Both the position numbers and the translations under genes were made by a program. Shown one piece after another: positions 1 through 7,591 of a stretch of DNA of 14,579 bases. How positions within the stretch are numbered: the first letter of the stretch is position 1; each line of letters opens with the position of its first letter. Source of the DNA: Burkholderiales bacterium (GTDB lineage Bacteria; Actinomycetota; Thermoleophilia; Gaiellales; Gaiellaceae); assembly GCA_025935595.1 (NCBI GenBank), contig JAICUZ010000031.1, forward strand, positions 1-14,579, in the 5' to 3' direction. The notes beneath the pieces were generated by a model. It ran no database searches, had not been told where the DNA came from, and was given only the letters and a program-made list of their open reading frames with translations.

Positions 1-1785
1 GGACGGCACCCTACTCAAGCGGCCGCCGAGGATCTGCCAGGTGGCGCCGTACTTGCGGGCGATCGCCGGATCGTGCGTGGCGATCCAGCGGTGGACGTCG
101 GCGACGCGCCGGTACGGGTCGTTCGCGTTCGTGTTCGCGACGTGCGTTGCAGGTGCGGCGACGACGTACACCGGTGCGACCGCGGCGACCTCGTAGCTCG
201 TGCGCACCGGCGCGATCACGGTGGAACCTTCGGGCACGCGTGTTCGCAGGTTGTGAACGAGGCGTGCAGAAAGCGCATCGGGATCGCTCGGGTTGCGCGG
301 CTCCCAGTGGGAGAAGCCGTGCACGACGACCGGGAGCACGAAGAGCGCCGCTGCTGCAGCTGCGCGTCGATGGTGCTCCTGCACCGGCTGCGGACGCAGC
401 ACGAGCACGACGGCGAGCGCGACGAGCCCGCCGACCAGGGCCACCCACGTCGCGAGCGCGGGACCGCCGTGACGCAGGCCCACGCCGAAGTCACCGGGCC
501 AGACGAGCTGGAGCGCGATCCCCGCCACGAGCGCGGCGGGCAGCGCGACGAACCGCCGCGCCGCGAGCGCGAACGCCCCCGCGAACGCGAACGGCAGCGG
601 GGCGAACCCGGCTGCGCGCCGCGCCTGCGAGAGCGACGCCGCATCGGAGAGGTGCACGAAGAGCCACGGCACCTCCATCAGCAGGAGGATCAGCAGCGAC
701 CCACCGAGCACGTACTGCGCCCACCGTCTGCGGATCGCGAGCGCGGTGAGCGGAAGGAGGAAGAGCGCCGCAATCGCGACGGCCCCGGTCCGGCCGAGCA
801 CCTCGGGCGCGAGCCGGAAGTGGTGTGGGCCGGAGACCACGAGCTGGTCGGCGTACTGCTGCAAGCCGCGCAGGCGCTCGACGTCGCTCGGGTTGTGCGC
901 TCGCGTCTCCTTGACGAGCGGGCGAAGCCACAGCAGAACGGCGACAACGGGCGCAGCCGCCGCGAGGTACGAGCGCCACTCGCGGTACGCGAGCACGACG
1001 AGCGGCACGAGCATGAACAGCGCATACGACGAGTGGACGAGTGCGAGCGCTCCGAACACCACCACCGTGGCGGCGTAGCTCCGCGAGAAGAAGAGCGCGA
1101 TCGCGGCCGGGGCGAGGATCTGACGGGCGGCGTTCGCCGGTTGCGACAGCTGCGCGTACGACCCGCCGCCGCCCGGCGCGAAGCAGAAGAGCGCCACCTG
1201 AGCGAGAGCGACCGTCACGCCTCCGGCGCGCGAACGGAAGACCGCCACACCCGCCTCGTACGCGACGGCGACCGCGACCGGTGCGAGGAGCGAGCCCTCG
1301 TGACGCATGACCACGGACGGGTCGAGGCCCGAGAACCACGCGACGAGCGCGTCGAGCCCGTGCCAGAGCGGGAACGCGTAGCCGGGATGGAGGCCGCCGT
1401 CCCTGAACTCGTCGACCGTGCGGAGGTGCAGGTCGCCGAGCCCGACGAGCTTGCGGATGCGCGCCTCGTGGAACAACCCGTCCCCGACGACGGCGCCGGC
1501 CGTATGCCACAGGAACCAGCCGAGCACGATGCCGATCGCGATCGCGCCTCCAGGTCGCCGCCGCTCGCCCGCGAGCCGCCGTCGGACGATCAGCGCGGTC
1601 ACGAAGAGGGCGAGCATGATCAGCGCCGCAAGCTTGATGTTCGAGTGCACGCTGAAGACCACGGTCCACGCGACGAAGAGCGCGCCCATCGTCCACGCGA
1701 CCACCTCGGACATCGTGCGCCCGAGTGCGAGCCCCGGCAGTAGCACGAGCACGGTGCCGAAGGCGAGGCGGATGTACTCCGTCAC
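1..1785 (-). CDS. Multi-pass membrane glycosyltransferase, GT-C-like (3' end beyond window)
   Basis: The frame is open for 595 codons from a GTG at 1785 to the left edge with no stop, so the protein is C-terminally incomplete here. The GTG overlaps the stop of the preceding glycosyltransferase in a GTGA tetranucleotide, which argues for this start. The protein has many hydrophobic segments, beginning about residues 7-22 and 32-46. Between early segments lies GDGLFHEARIRKL (D102) followed by FRDGGLHPGYAFPLWHG (about 127-143); an acidic residue in the first external loop is the usual catalytic feature of GT-C enzymes using polyprenyl-phosphate sugars. After about residue 485 a soluble, probably extracytoplasmic domain begins. 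As last gene of the sugar operon it would transfer a lipid-linked sugar to an acceptor outside the membrane. The GT-C assignment is by architecture; acceptor and sugar are unknown. An O-antigen-ligase-like or oligosaccharyltransferase-like role is the alternative. Confidence 0.72.
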   Translation of the reverse strand, partial: MTEYIRLAFGTVLVLLPGLALGRTMSEVVAWTMGALFVAWTVVFSVHSNIKLAALIMLALFVTALIVRRRLAGERRRPGGAIAIGIVLGWFLWHTAGAVVGDGLFHEARIRKLVGLGDLHLRTVDEFRDGGLHPGYAFPLWHGLDALVAWFSGLDPSVVMRHEGSLLAPVAVAVAYEAGVAVFRSRAGGVTVALAQVALFCFAPGGGGSYAQLSQPANAARQILAPAAIALFFSRSYAATVVVFGALALVHSSYALFMLVPLVVLAYREWRSYLAAAAPVVAVLLWLRPLVKETRAHNPSDVERLRGLQQYADQLVVSGPHHFRLAPEVLGRTGAVAIAALFLLPLTALAIRRRWAQYVLGGSLLILLLMEVPWLFVHLSDAASLSQARRAAGFAPLPFAFAGAFALAARRFVALPAALVAGIALQLVWPGDFGVGLRHGGPALATWVALVGGLVALAVVLVLRPQPVQEHHRRAAAAAALFVLPVVVHGFSHWEPRNPSDPDALSARLVHNLRTRVPEGSTVIAPVRTSYEVAAVAPVYVVAAPATHVANTNANDPYRRVADVHRWIATHDPAIARKYGATWQILGGRLSRVPS

Positions 1786-2660
1786 CGGATCAGCGTCGCT
1801 GCGCTGCCGGACGAGAGGAAGCGAATCCCGTCGCGATACGCGTCGCGCCGCTGGATGAGCGCGCGCAGACGAAGCGACCAGAGCAGGAGGATGCGCGCAC
1901 GTTCCGCCGCCTTCGGCCCGTCGTGCTTCGCGAAGAACCGAAGATGGCCGCGCAGGTTCTCGACGTACAGCGATCCGCCGTGCGTCGCACCGCCGACGTG
2001 CACCACCTCGGCACCCGGGAAGAACAGGACCTTCCAGCCGGCGCGGCGGAAGCGCGTCATCCAGTCGACCTCCTCGCTGAACATGAAGAACGCCTCGTCG
2101 AACATGCCGACCGCGTCGACGGCGGCACGGCGCACGAGCAGCGCGGGGCCGTAGAGCCAGTCCGCCTCGATCTCCTCGTCGTGCTCGAAGCCGCCCACGT
2201 ACAGCGGGTTCAGAAGACGCGTGCGAGGGGCGAGCTTGCGGATGAACAGGTACTCCGTCGCGAGCCGCCAGAGAGTCGGTTCACCGCGCACCGACCGTTG
2301 CAGCGTCCCGTCCTGGTTCCGCAGGCGGGGCCCGACGACCGCAGCGTCAGGGTGCGCATCAGCGTGGGCGACGAGGCGCTCGAGGCCGTCTCCCAGAAGC
2401 CACGCGTCCGAGTTGAGCAGGAAGAAGTAGCGGCCCGACGCGACGCGCATGCCGGCGTTGTTGCCGCCCCCCATCCCCTTGTTCTCCTGCTCGATGATGC
2501 GTGCGTCCGGCCGCCTCGCCCGGACGACGTTCAGCGTGTCATCCGTCGAGCCGTGGTCGACGACCACCAGGTCGTATGCGGCGACGGAGTCGAGGCATTG
2601 CTCGAGCCAGGGCAGCGCGTTGAACGTGACGACGATGACGGTGACGTCATGCCGTTCCAT
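1782..2660 (-). CDS. Glycosyltransferase family 2, rhamnosyltransferase-like
   Basis: A 292-residue GT-A glycosyltransferase. The N-terminus VTVIVVTFNALPWLEQCLDSV is the usual GT2 nucleotide-binding strand, followed by VVDHGSTDDT (33-42), the metal-site equivalent NSD (83-85) in LLNSDAWL, and an acidic SEEVDWMTRFRRAGW stretch (195-209) near the expected catalytic base. The HVGG at 221-224 and the basic tail are typical of WbbL/RfbF-type rhamnosyltransferases, but donor specificity cannot be read from sequence. No membrane segment is evident, so it is probably cytoplasmic or membrane-peripheral. I chose ATG 2660; a TTG at 2681 is in frame but would lengthen the overlap with the upstream gene to 35 bases, and neither start has a clear Shine-Dalgarno. 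It overlaps the preceding flippase-like gene by 14 bases and the next gene by 4, so it is translationally coupled on both sides. Confidence 0.88.
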   Translation of the reverse strand: MERHDVTVIVVTFNALPWLEQCLDSVAAYDLVVVDHGSTDDTLNVVRARRPDARIIEQENKGMGGGNNAGMRVASGRYFFLLNSDAWLLGDGLERLVAHADAHPDAAVVGPRLRNQDGTLQRSVRGEPTLWRLATEYLFIRKLAPRTRLLNPLYVGGFEHDEEIEADWLYGPALLVRRAAVDAVGMFDEAFFMFSEEVDWMTRFRRAGWKVLFFPGAEVVHVGGATHGGSLYVENLRGHLRFFAKHDGPKAAERARILLLWSLRLRALIQRRDAYRDGIRFLSSGSAATLIR

Positions 2661-3621
2661 CGGGCACCGCAGTTCGACCAAAGACGTTCTCCCAGAGAAC
2701 GATCGCGACCCCCGGCAGTGCCAGCAGGATCGTCATCACGAAGAACAGGAAGCCGCAGGCGAACGCGTGGTCGTGGTCGACGCTGAGCTTGCCCAGGAAG
2801 CTGACGAAGAACGCTTCCCGAACCCCGATGCCGTTCACGGTGAACGGGACGAGCATCACGAGGAACAGCAACGGCCCGAGCACGACATAGGGCAACAGCG
2901 AGAGATCGATCCCGACCGCGCGTCCGGATGCGTAGATCCCGACGACGCGCGTCAACTGCGCAGCAGTCGTGACCAGGGCGACGAACAGGAGCGCCTCGGG
3001 ATGGTCCCGGTAGCCGTGCATCCCGTCGTACACCGCGCGCGCAGCCTTCTCGACGCGGAGCCGTCGCGCGATCGGCCCGAGGAACACGAGCCGCCGCCGG
3101 ACGCTGCGCGAGAAGAACACGAACGCTGCAGCGATCATCCCGAGCACGAACACGAGCTCGATCCACAGGTAGGCGCCGATCGGGTAGCGCCCGATCGCGA
3201 GCAGGAGCCCGATGCCGGCGAGCACCAGCGTGACGGCTCCGCCGAGCGCCCGCTCGAGGAGCACCGAGCCGGTGATCGGCGTGATCCGGCCGGGATGCTT
3301 CCTCGACGTCTCGAAGATGCGCGACGCATCTCCTCCGACCGACGTCGGCAGAACCTGGCCGACGGCGTACGAGACGAAATACGTGCGCGTGAGCCACGAC
3401 ACGGTCTCGTCGATGCCGCGTACTTCGAGCAGCCGCTGCCAGCGCCAGGCCATGGGCGGCACGGTCACGAGTGTGAGGAGCGCAGAGAGGAGCAGCCACG
3501 GCACGCTCGCCGACGTGAGGATGTCCCAGGTCTTCCCGAGGTCGACCTTGCTGAGGATGTAGCCGACCGCGAGCGACGTGACGAGCAGCGTCGCGGCGAT
3601 CTTGAGCGAACGGCTCTTCAT
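2647..3621 (-). CDS. Flippase-like membrane protein (LPG synthase TM / AglD-YbhN family)
   Basis: A 324-residue integral membrane protein with about eight hydrophobic segments. It carries the family signatures PTSVGGDASR (92-101), ERALGG (123-128) and PFTVNGIGVREAFF (259-272), which place it in the lysylphosphatidylglycerol-synthase transmembrane family (PF03706). It lacks the C-terminal soluble aminoacyl-transferase domain of full-length MprF, so it is not a lysyl-PG synthase. Stand-alone members often sit beside polyprenyl-phosphate glycosyltransferases and are proposed to move or bind lipid-linked sugars; that role is family-level inference. The ATG at 3621 overlaps the stop of the aminotransferase gene in an ATGA tetranucleotide, a firm reason for this start. 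The next gene begins within its last codons. Confidence 0.88.
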   Translation of the reverse strand: MKSRSLKIAATLLVTSLAVGYILSKVDLGKTWDILTSASVPWLLLSALLTLVTVPPMAWRWQRLLEVRGIDETVSWLTRTYFVSYAVGQVLPTSVGGDASRIFETSRKHPGRITPITGSVLLERALGGAVTLVLAGIGLLLAIGRYPIGAYLWIELVFVLGMIAAAFVFFSRSVRRRLVFLGPIARRLRVEKAARAVYDGMHGYRDHPEALLFVALVTTAAQLTRVVGIYASGRAVGIDLSLLPYVVLGPLLFLVMLVPFTVNGIGVREAFFVSFLGKLSVDHDHAFACGFLFFVMTILLALPGVAIVLWENVFGRTAVPDGTA

Positions 3622-4742
3622 CCCGCGAGCCGCGCGTGGACGCGGTGTAGTGCGGCAACCGCGTCGCGGACATCGTCGTCGCTGTGCGCGGGCGAGAGCG
3701 GCAGTGACAGCACCTCGTCGCCCGCCCGCTCGGTCACCGGCAGAGGCGGCTGGTTCGGAGCCATCCGCCCGCGGTACGCGCTCAGCCTGTGCACGGGCAA
3801 GAAGTGGATCGACGTGCCGATGTTCTCCTCGCCGAGTGCCTGCTGGACGACGTCTCTGTCCGCGAAGGTGACGCGGATGACAAAGAGATGGTTTGCGTGG
3901 TGGTCACGGGGGTCGCGGGCGACTGCATCGACGCCGTCGAGCCCTGCGATCCCTTCCTCGTAGATCGCCACGTGCCGCTCGCGGATCGCCGCGTGCTGCT
4001 CGATCTTGTCGAGTTGCACGAGTGCGATCGACGAGAGGACGTCGCTGAGGTTCGCCTTGTAACCGGGAACGGCGATGTCGTACGTCGAGCCGTGCCCTCG
4101 CCGCATCACGCGGAGATCGTCGATCGCTTCGGCGAGGTCGTCGCGGTTCGTCGAGATGAGCCCACCCTCGCCGGCTGCGATGTTCTTCGTCGCGTACAGC
4201 GAAAAGCACGTGAGGTCGCTGATCGAGCCGACCTTGCGACCACGATGACGCGATTCGGCTGCGTGCGCCGCGTCCTCGACGAGCGGCAGCCCGAATGCCA
4301 TCAGCTCGTCCAAGTCGGCCGGCTGGCCGTAGAGGTCGACCGGGACGATCGCCTTCGTGCGCTCGTTGATCAGCGACCGCACCGACTCCGGATCGATGTT
4401 CAGCGTGTCGTCACGGATGTCGGCGAACACGGGCGTCGCGCCGGTGTGGACGATCACGTTCGCGGTCGCGGGCCACGTGAGGGAGGTCGTGATCACCTCG
4501 TCGCCGGGACCGATGCCGAGCGCGACCAGGGACAGGTGCAGGGCGGCCGTTCCCGACGAGACCGCCAGAACGTGCTTCGCCTCGAGGTAGTCGCGCATGC
4601 GCGCCTCGAGCTCGGCCGTCCGAGGCCCGGTCGTCAGCCAGCCGGAGCGCAGCGTCGCCGCGACCGCCTCGATCTCGGCGTCGGAGATCGCGGGAGGCTG
4701 GAACGAGAGGAACTCAGATCGCTTCGCGGAGACTTCCGGCAT
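3618..4742 (-). CDS. DegT/DnrJ/EryC1/StrS sugar aminotransferase, ArnB/PseC-like
   Basis: A 374-residue PLP enzyme of fold type I, the normal family length. Visible signatures are SGWLTTGP (33-40), phosphate-binding SSGTAALH (62-69), SLTWPATANV (87-96), VEDAAHA with Asp157 to pair with the PLP ring nitrogen, and the Schiff-base lysine K186 in YATKNIAAGEGG. The C-terminal GTSIHFLPVHRLSAYR corresponds to the substrate loop seen in ArnB/PseC-type enzymes. Such enzymes transfer an amino group, usually from glutamate, to C4 of a 4-keto nucleotide sugar. The 4-keto substrate would be made by the dehydratase three genes upstream. The start ATG 4742 lies 29 bases inside the ATP-grasp gene; no closer start exists in frame. 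The exact nucleotide sugar is not determinable, but the ArnB-like motifs are strong. Confidence 0.92.
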   Translation of the reverse strand: MPEVSAKRSEFLSFQPPAISDAEIEAVAATLRSGWLTTGPRTAELEARMRDYLEAKHVLAVSSGTAALHLSLVALGIGPGDEVITTSLTWPATANVIVHTGATPVFADIRDDTLNIDPESVRSLINERTKAIVPVDLYGQPADLDELMAFGLPLVEDAAHAAESRHRGRKVGSISDLTCFSLYATKNIAAGEGGLISTNRDDLAEAIDDLRVMRRGHGSTYDIAVPGYKANLSDVLSSIALVQLDKIEQHAAIRERHVAIYEEGIAGLDGVDAVARDPRDHHANHLFVIRVTFADRDVVQQALGEENIGTSIHFLPVHRLSAYRGRMAPNQPPLPVTERAGDEVLSLPLSPAHSDDDVRDAVAALHRVHARLAG

Positions 4743-5904
4743 CTGCGGTCACGAAGCGTATGCGGTCCGCGGCCGCGTTCGCCTGCGCGAGGGCCTCGTC
4801 ACGCGAGTCGCCGACGGCCAGGAGGGCGCCGGCGCGATCGGCGCCGCGGCGAAGCGGTGTGTGCACGTAGCCCGGCTCGCGGTAGATCCGGACCTGCCGG
4901 ATCCCGACGAGGTCGTCGGGCACCTCGACGCGCTGAAGGACGCCCGGCGGCGCGACCAGGAACTTCGTCACCGCGCCCCCGACCCTGGGCTCGTGTCGAG
5001 TCATCACGAGCTCGGCTCCGACCGCCGCGTCGATCGTGAGGCCGTTCAGGTCGACACCGGTGACGGCCTGAACGAGCTCGGCATCGTGGCCGCCGCCGAG
5101 CCGGGCGGCGACCTCGATCACCTGCGGGCCGTCCGGCCCGATTCGAAGCTGCGTGTAGGAGGGCCCGTTTGCGACCCCGAGAGCCGCCAGCGCCTGCGAC
5201 ACGGTGTCAGACACCCTGAGGGTGTCTGACACCTCGCTCGGCCAGACGTGCGCGAGAGCAACGCCGAACGCCGGCTGCTCGGCGACGACGCGATCGGTCA
5301 GCGCGAGCGCGGTGAACGTGCCGCCGGCCGAGAAGCCGACCACCGTCACCTCCGGGCCGTCGACGAGCTCCTCCACGAGTGCGAGCCCGTTGCGCGCCGC
5401 CGAGCGCGCGCGCTCGATCGCCTCCGGCAGCTCAGCCGGGTCCTCGACGAGCGTCAGGCCCTTCTGCCCCTGCCGGTCCGGCGCCTTGACGACGACCGGC
5501 CCCGAGGCGTCCGGCGGCTCGTCCTCGCCGCCGACGACCCACCAGCGTGGTTGAGGAACGCCCGCGGCCCCGAGCCGTTCACGCTGTCGCAGCTTGTTCG
5601 TCGCGAGCACCGCGGTCGCGGGCTCGATCGGATGCGGCAAGCCGCTCCGCTCGGCCACGCGCGCCGCGACTCCGACCGGCCAGTCCGTGCCCGGCGAGAC
5701 GATGCCGTCGATCTCGAGCGCGGTGATCAGGCGCTCGATCGCCGGCTCGTCCTCGGTCGAGAGGATGCAGCGGCGGTCGGCAAAGCGGAAGCCCGGCGCC
5801 GCCGGGTCGCGGTCGACCACGGCGACCCAGAGGCCATGGTCGTGCGCCGCCTCCAGCAGCCCGAGCTGCGCAGGCCCCGCGCCGAGGACGAGGAGCCGCG
5901 TCAC
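4714..5904 (-). CDS. ATP-grasp carboxylate-amine ligase-like protein
   Basis: The GTG at 5904 overlaps the stop of the upstream glycosyltransferase as GTGA and begins VTRLLVLGAGPAQLGLLEAA, a Rossmann-like pre-ATP-grasp start; the frame is open further upstream but that part is antisense-like noise. The 396-residue protein has NK (K104), VVVKAPDRQGQKGL (137-150) for the ATP-lysine and glycine loop, an EELVDGPEVTV strand (178-188), and EVAARLGGGHDAEL (264-277) for metal binding. It resembles biotin-carboxylase/carbamoyl-phosphate-synthase-like ATP-grasp proteins common in polysaccharide clusters. These form an acyl phosphate and ligate it to an amine or thiol. Next to a sugar aminotransferase, the likely job is acylation of the new amino group, possibly with an amino acid; this is inference. 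Odd feature: residues 225-234 (VSDTLRVSDT) are encoded by a perfect 31-base inverted repeat. Confidence 0.85.
   Translation of the reverse strand: MTRLLVLGAGPAQLGLLEAAHDHGLWVAVVDRDPAAPGFRFADRRCILSTEDEPAIERLITALEIDGIVSPGTDWPVGVAARVAERSGLPHPIEPATAVLATNKLRQRERLGAAGVPQPRWWVVGGEDEPPDASGPVVVKAPDRQGQKGLTLVEDPAELPEAIERARSAARNGLALVEELVDGPEVTVVGFSAGGTFTALALTDRVVAEQPAFGVALAHVWPSEVSDTLRVSDTVSQALAALGVANGPSYTQLRIGPDGPQVIEVAARLGGGHDAELVQAVTGVDLNGLTIDAAVGAELVMTRHEPRVGGAVTKFLVAPPGVLQRVEVPDDLVGIRQVRIYREPGYVHTPLRRGADRAGALLAVGDSRDEALAQANAAADRIRFVTADAGSLREAI
5203..5233. repeat. Perfect 31-base inverted repeat inside the ATP-grasp gene
   Basis: The left arm GGTGTCAGACACCCT (5203-5217) and right arm AGGGTGTCTGACACC (5219-5233) are exact reverse complements with one base between. 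Each arm itself contains the shorter palindrome-like core GTGTCAGACAC. Read on the coding strand it gives VSDTLRVSDT in frame. It looks like a small palindromic repeat element, or recoding by one, within a helix that varies between ATP-grasp family members. Confidence 0.9.
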
Positions 5905-6644
5905 GAGATCCGCACGCGGAGCAGCACCCACAGCGCCTTGAAGCCGTCGCGCCACGTGATCTTCTTCCCCTCCGCATACGTCCGCCCGTAGTACGAGATC
6001 GGAAGCTCGTAGATGCGGAGGTGCTGCCGGCAGATGCGACCGGTGATCTCGGGCTCGATCGAGAACCCGTCCTCCCTCAGGTCGAGCCCCTGCAGGACGT
6101 CGGTGCGGAACGCCTTGTAGCCGGTCTCCATGTCGGTCAGCGTCGTGTTGTAGAGCACACCTGCGACGAGGCTCAGGAAGCGGTTCCCGACGCGGTGCCA
6201 GAAGAGGTAGGCGCGCTGCGGCCGTCCGCCGGAGAGCCTCGACCCGTAGACGACGTCGGCAAGACCGTCGACGATCGGCTGGATGAGCTCGGGGACGTCC
6301 GCCGGGTCGTACTCGAGATCGGCGTCCTGAATGACGCACACCTCGCCGTCCGCATGGGGTATAGCCGTCCGCAACGCCGCGCCCTTCCCTCGGTTCTCCT
6401 GCCGGATGACGACGAGATCGTCGCCCGCGGCCGCCGTGAGGATCTCGGGCGTGCCGTCGGTCGAGCCGTCGTCGACGACGATGATCTGCTTCTCGAAGGG
6501 CAGCGCACGGACGCGCTCCAGCAGGGCGGCGAGCGTGCTCTCTTCGTTGTAGGCCGGGACGAGGAAGGAGACCCGCGCAGGGGCCGCCCGCGCGGTGGTC
6601 AGACCGCGGTGCGCTGCGCCCGAGCGAGAATCGCCCTCCACCAC
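5901..6644 (-). CDS. Glycosyltransferase family 2, dolichyl-phosphate-mannose-synthase-like (soluble)
   Basis: A GT2 enzyme of 247 residues from GTG 6644, or 233 residues if it begins at the CTG at 6602. Motifs are VSFLVPAYNEESTL, VVDDGSTDGT (56-65), ENRGKGAALRTA, the metal-binding DAD (107-109) and TDMETGYKAFR, which is diagnostic of DPM1/polyprenyl-phosphate glycosyltransferases. It lacks the two C-terminal membrane helices present in the other DPM-like enzyme of this operon (7588-8490). Its expected reaction is transfer of a sugar from a nucleotide donor to a polyprenyl phosphate on the cytoplasmic face. The first 15 residues from GTG 6644 are not family-like and lie within the upstream coding region; the CTG at 6602 would form a CTGA stop/start overlap like the other junctions of the operon. 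GTG 6641 is also possible. Confidence 0.88.
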   Translation of the reverse strand: MVEGDSRSGAAHRGLTTARAAPARVSFLVPAYNEESTLAALLERVRALPFEKQIIVVDDGSTDGTPEILTAAAGDDLVVIRQENRGKGAALRTAIPHADGEVCVIQDADLEYDPADVPELIQPIVDGLADVVYGSRLSGGRPQRAYLFWHRVGNRFLSLVAGVLYNTTLTDMETGYKAFRTDVLQGLDLREDGFSIEPEITGRICRQHLRIYELPISYYGRTYAEGKKITWRDGFKALWVLLRVRIS

Positions 6645-7591
6645 GCCTCATTGTCGCGATACCACGCGACGGTGCGCTCCAGGCCGGTCTCGAAGGTCGT
6701 CGCGGCGCTCCAGCCGAGCAGCCGCGCGGCCTTCTCGGTCGTGCCGATGTGCCGGTCGACCTGCCCGAGCCGCTCGGGGACGTTCCGAACGAGATCGGCC
6801 GGCCGGTCGAGCGCTTCGAGAACCAGCGCCGCGATGTCCCGCACCGAGATGTCGACGCCGGTGGCGACGTTGATCACCTCGCCGGCGAGGTCCTCGATCG
6901 GCGCGGCGATGACCGCCTCGATCGCCTCCGCGTCGTCGAGCACGTAGAGCCAGTCGCGCGATGCATGCCCGTCGCCGTGGATCGTCAGCGGCTCGTCTGC
7001 GAGCGCCTGCGTGATGAAGCGCGGCACCACCTTCTCGGGATGCTGGCGCGGGCCGTAGTTGTTGAACGGCCGCACGATCACGATCGGCAGCTCGTACGTC
7101 GTCCAGTACGAGTAGGCGAGCCGGTCTGCACCCGCCTTCGTCGCGGCATACGGCGAGCGCGGGTTGAGCGGATGCTCCTCGTCCATCGGTGCGCGCTCGG
7201 CGGTGCCGTACACCTCGGACGACGAGATGAGGATGAACCGCTCGACGGGCGTATCGCGGATCGCGTCCAGCAGGATCTGCGTCCCTTCGACGTTCGTCGT
7301 CACGAACTCGGAGGCCCCGTGCTCGATCGACTTCTCGACATGCGACTCGGCCGCGGCGTTCACGATCACGTCGACGCCGCCGACGATCTCGCGCACGAGC
7401 CCGGCGTCGCGGATGTCGCCGTGCACGAACGAGAGCCGCGGATGGCTCATCACATCGGCGAGGTTCTCGAGGTTGCCCGCGTACGTGAGCGCGTCGAGCG
7501 TCACGACCTCGTGGTCGGTCGCTTCGAGCAGATGGCGCACGAAGTGCGACGAGATGAACCCCGCGCCTCCGGTCACCAGCACTCGTTTCAC
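6599..7591 (-). CDS. NAD-dependent nucleotide-sugar 4,6-dehydratase/epimerase (SDR family)
   Basis: A 330-residue extended short-chain dehydrogenase. It shows VLVTGGAGFIS (4-14) for NAD binding, NAAAESHVEKSI (78-89), SSSEVYGTAE (123-132) and the catalytic Y148-xxx-K152 in SPYAATKAGAD, then RPFNNYGPRQHPEKVVP and GDGHASRDWLYVLDDAEAI. The SSSEVYG motif, not the TDEVYG of RmlB, resembles UDP-xylose synthase, ArnA dehydrogenase, GDP-mannose dehydratase and LegB types; so a 4-keto nucleotide sugar product is likely but the substrate is open. The last glycine of the GxxGxxG fingerprint is serine (S14). GTG 7591 overlaps the previous stop (GTGA) and has a GAGGAGG Shine-Dalgarno four bases away, which fixes the start; in-frame sequence upstream is unrelated. 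The product would feed the aminotransferase downstream. Confidence 0.92.
   Translation of the reverse strand: MKRVLVTGGAGFISSHFVRHLLEATDHEVVTLDALTYAGNLENLADVMSHPRLSFVHGDIRDAGLVREIVGGVDVIVNAAAESHVEKSIEHGASEFVTTNVEGTQILLDAIRDTPVERFILISSSEVYGTAERAPMDEEHPLNPRSPYAATKAGADRLAYSYWTTYELPIVIVRPFNNYGPRQHPEKVVPRFITQALADEPLTIHGDGHASRDWLYVLDDAEAIEAVIAAPIEDLAGEVINVATGVDISVRDIAALVLEALDRPADLVRNVPERLGQVDRHIGTTEKAARLLGWSAATTFETGLERTVAWYRDNEAWWRAILARAQRTAV

Noticed and set aside
491..1696. 401-codon minus-strand frame within the GT-C-like gene
   Set aside because: Arg/Ala-rich out-of-phase shadow; the other frame gives a coherent membrane protein through the same bases.
73..1743. 556-codon open frame on the plus strand opposite the GT-C-like gene
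   Set aside because: It is in codon register with the minus-strand gene; the product is a low-complexity Arg/Glu/Asp-rich chain with no domain, as expected from the reverse of a high-GC membrane gene.
2647..3621. Full MprF-type lysyl-phosphatidylglycerol synthase
   Set aside because: The soluble aminoacyl-transferase domain is absent; only the transmembrane flippase-like part exists.
5905..6651. N-terminal extension of the ATP-grasp frame
   Set aside because: It runs through the DPM1-like glycosyltransferase in another frame and is Arg-rich nonsense; the ATP-grasp homology begins at GTG 5904.
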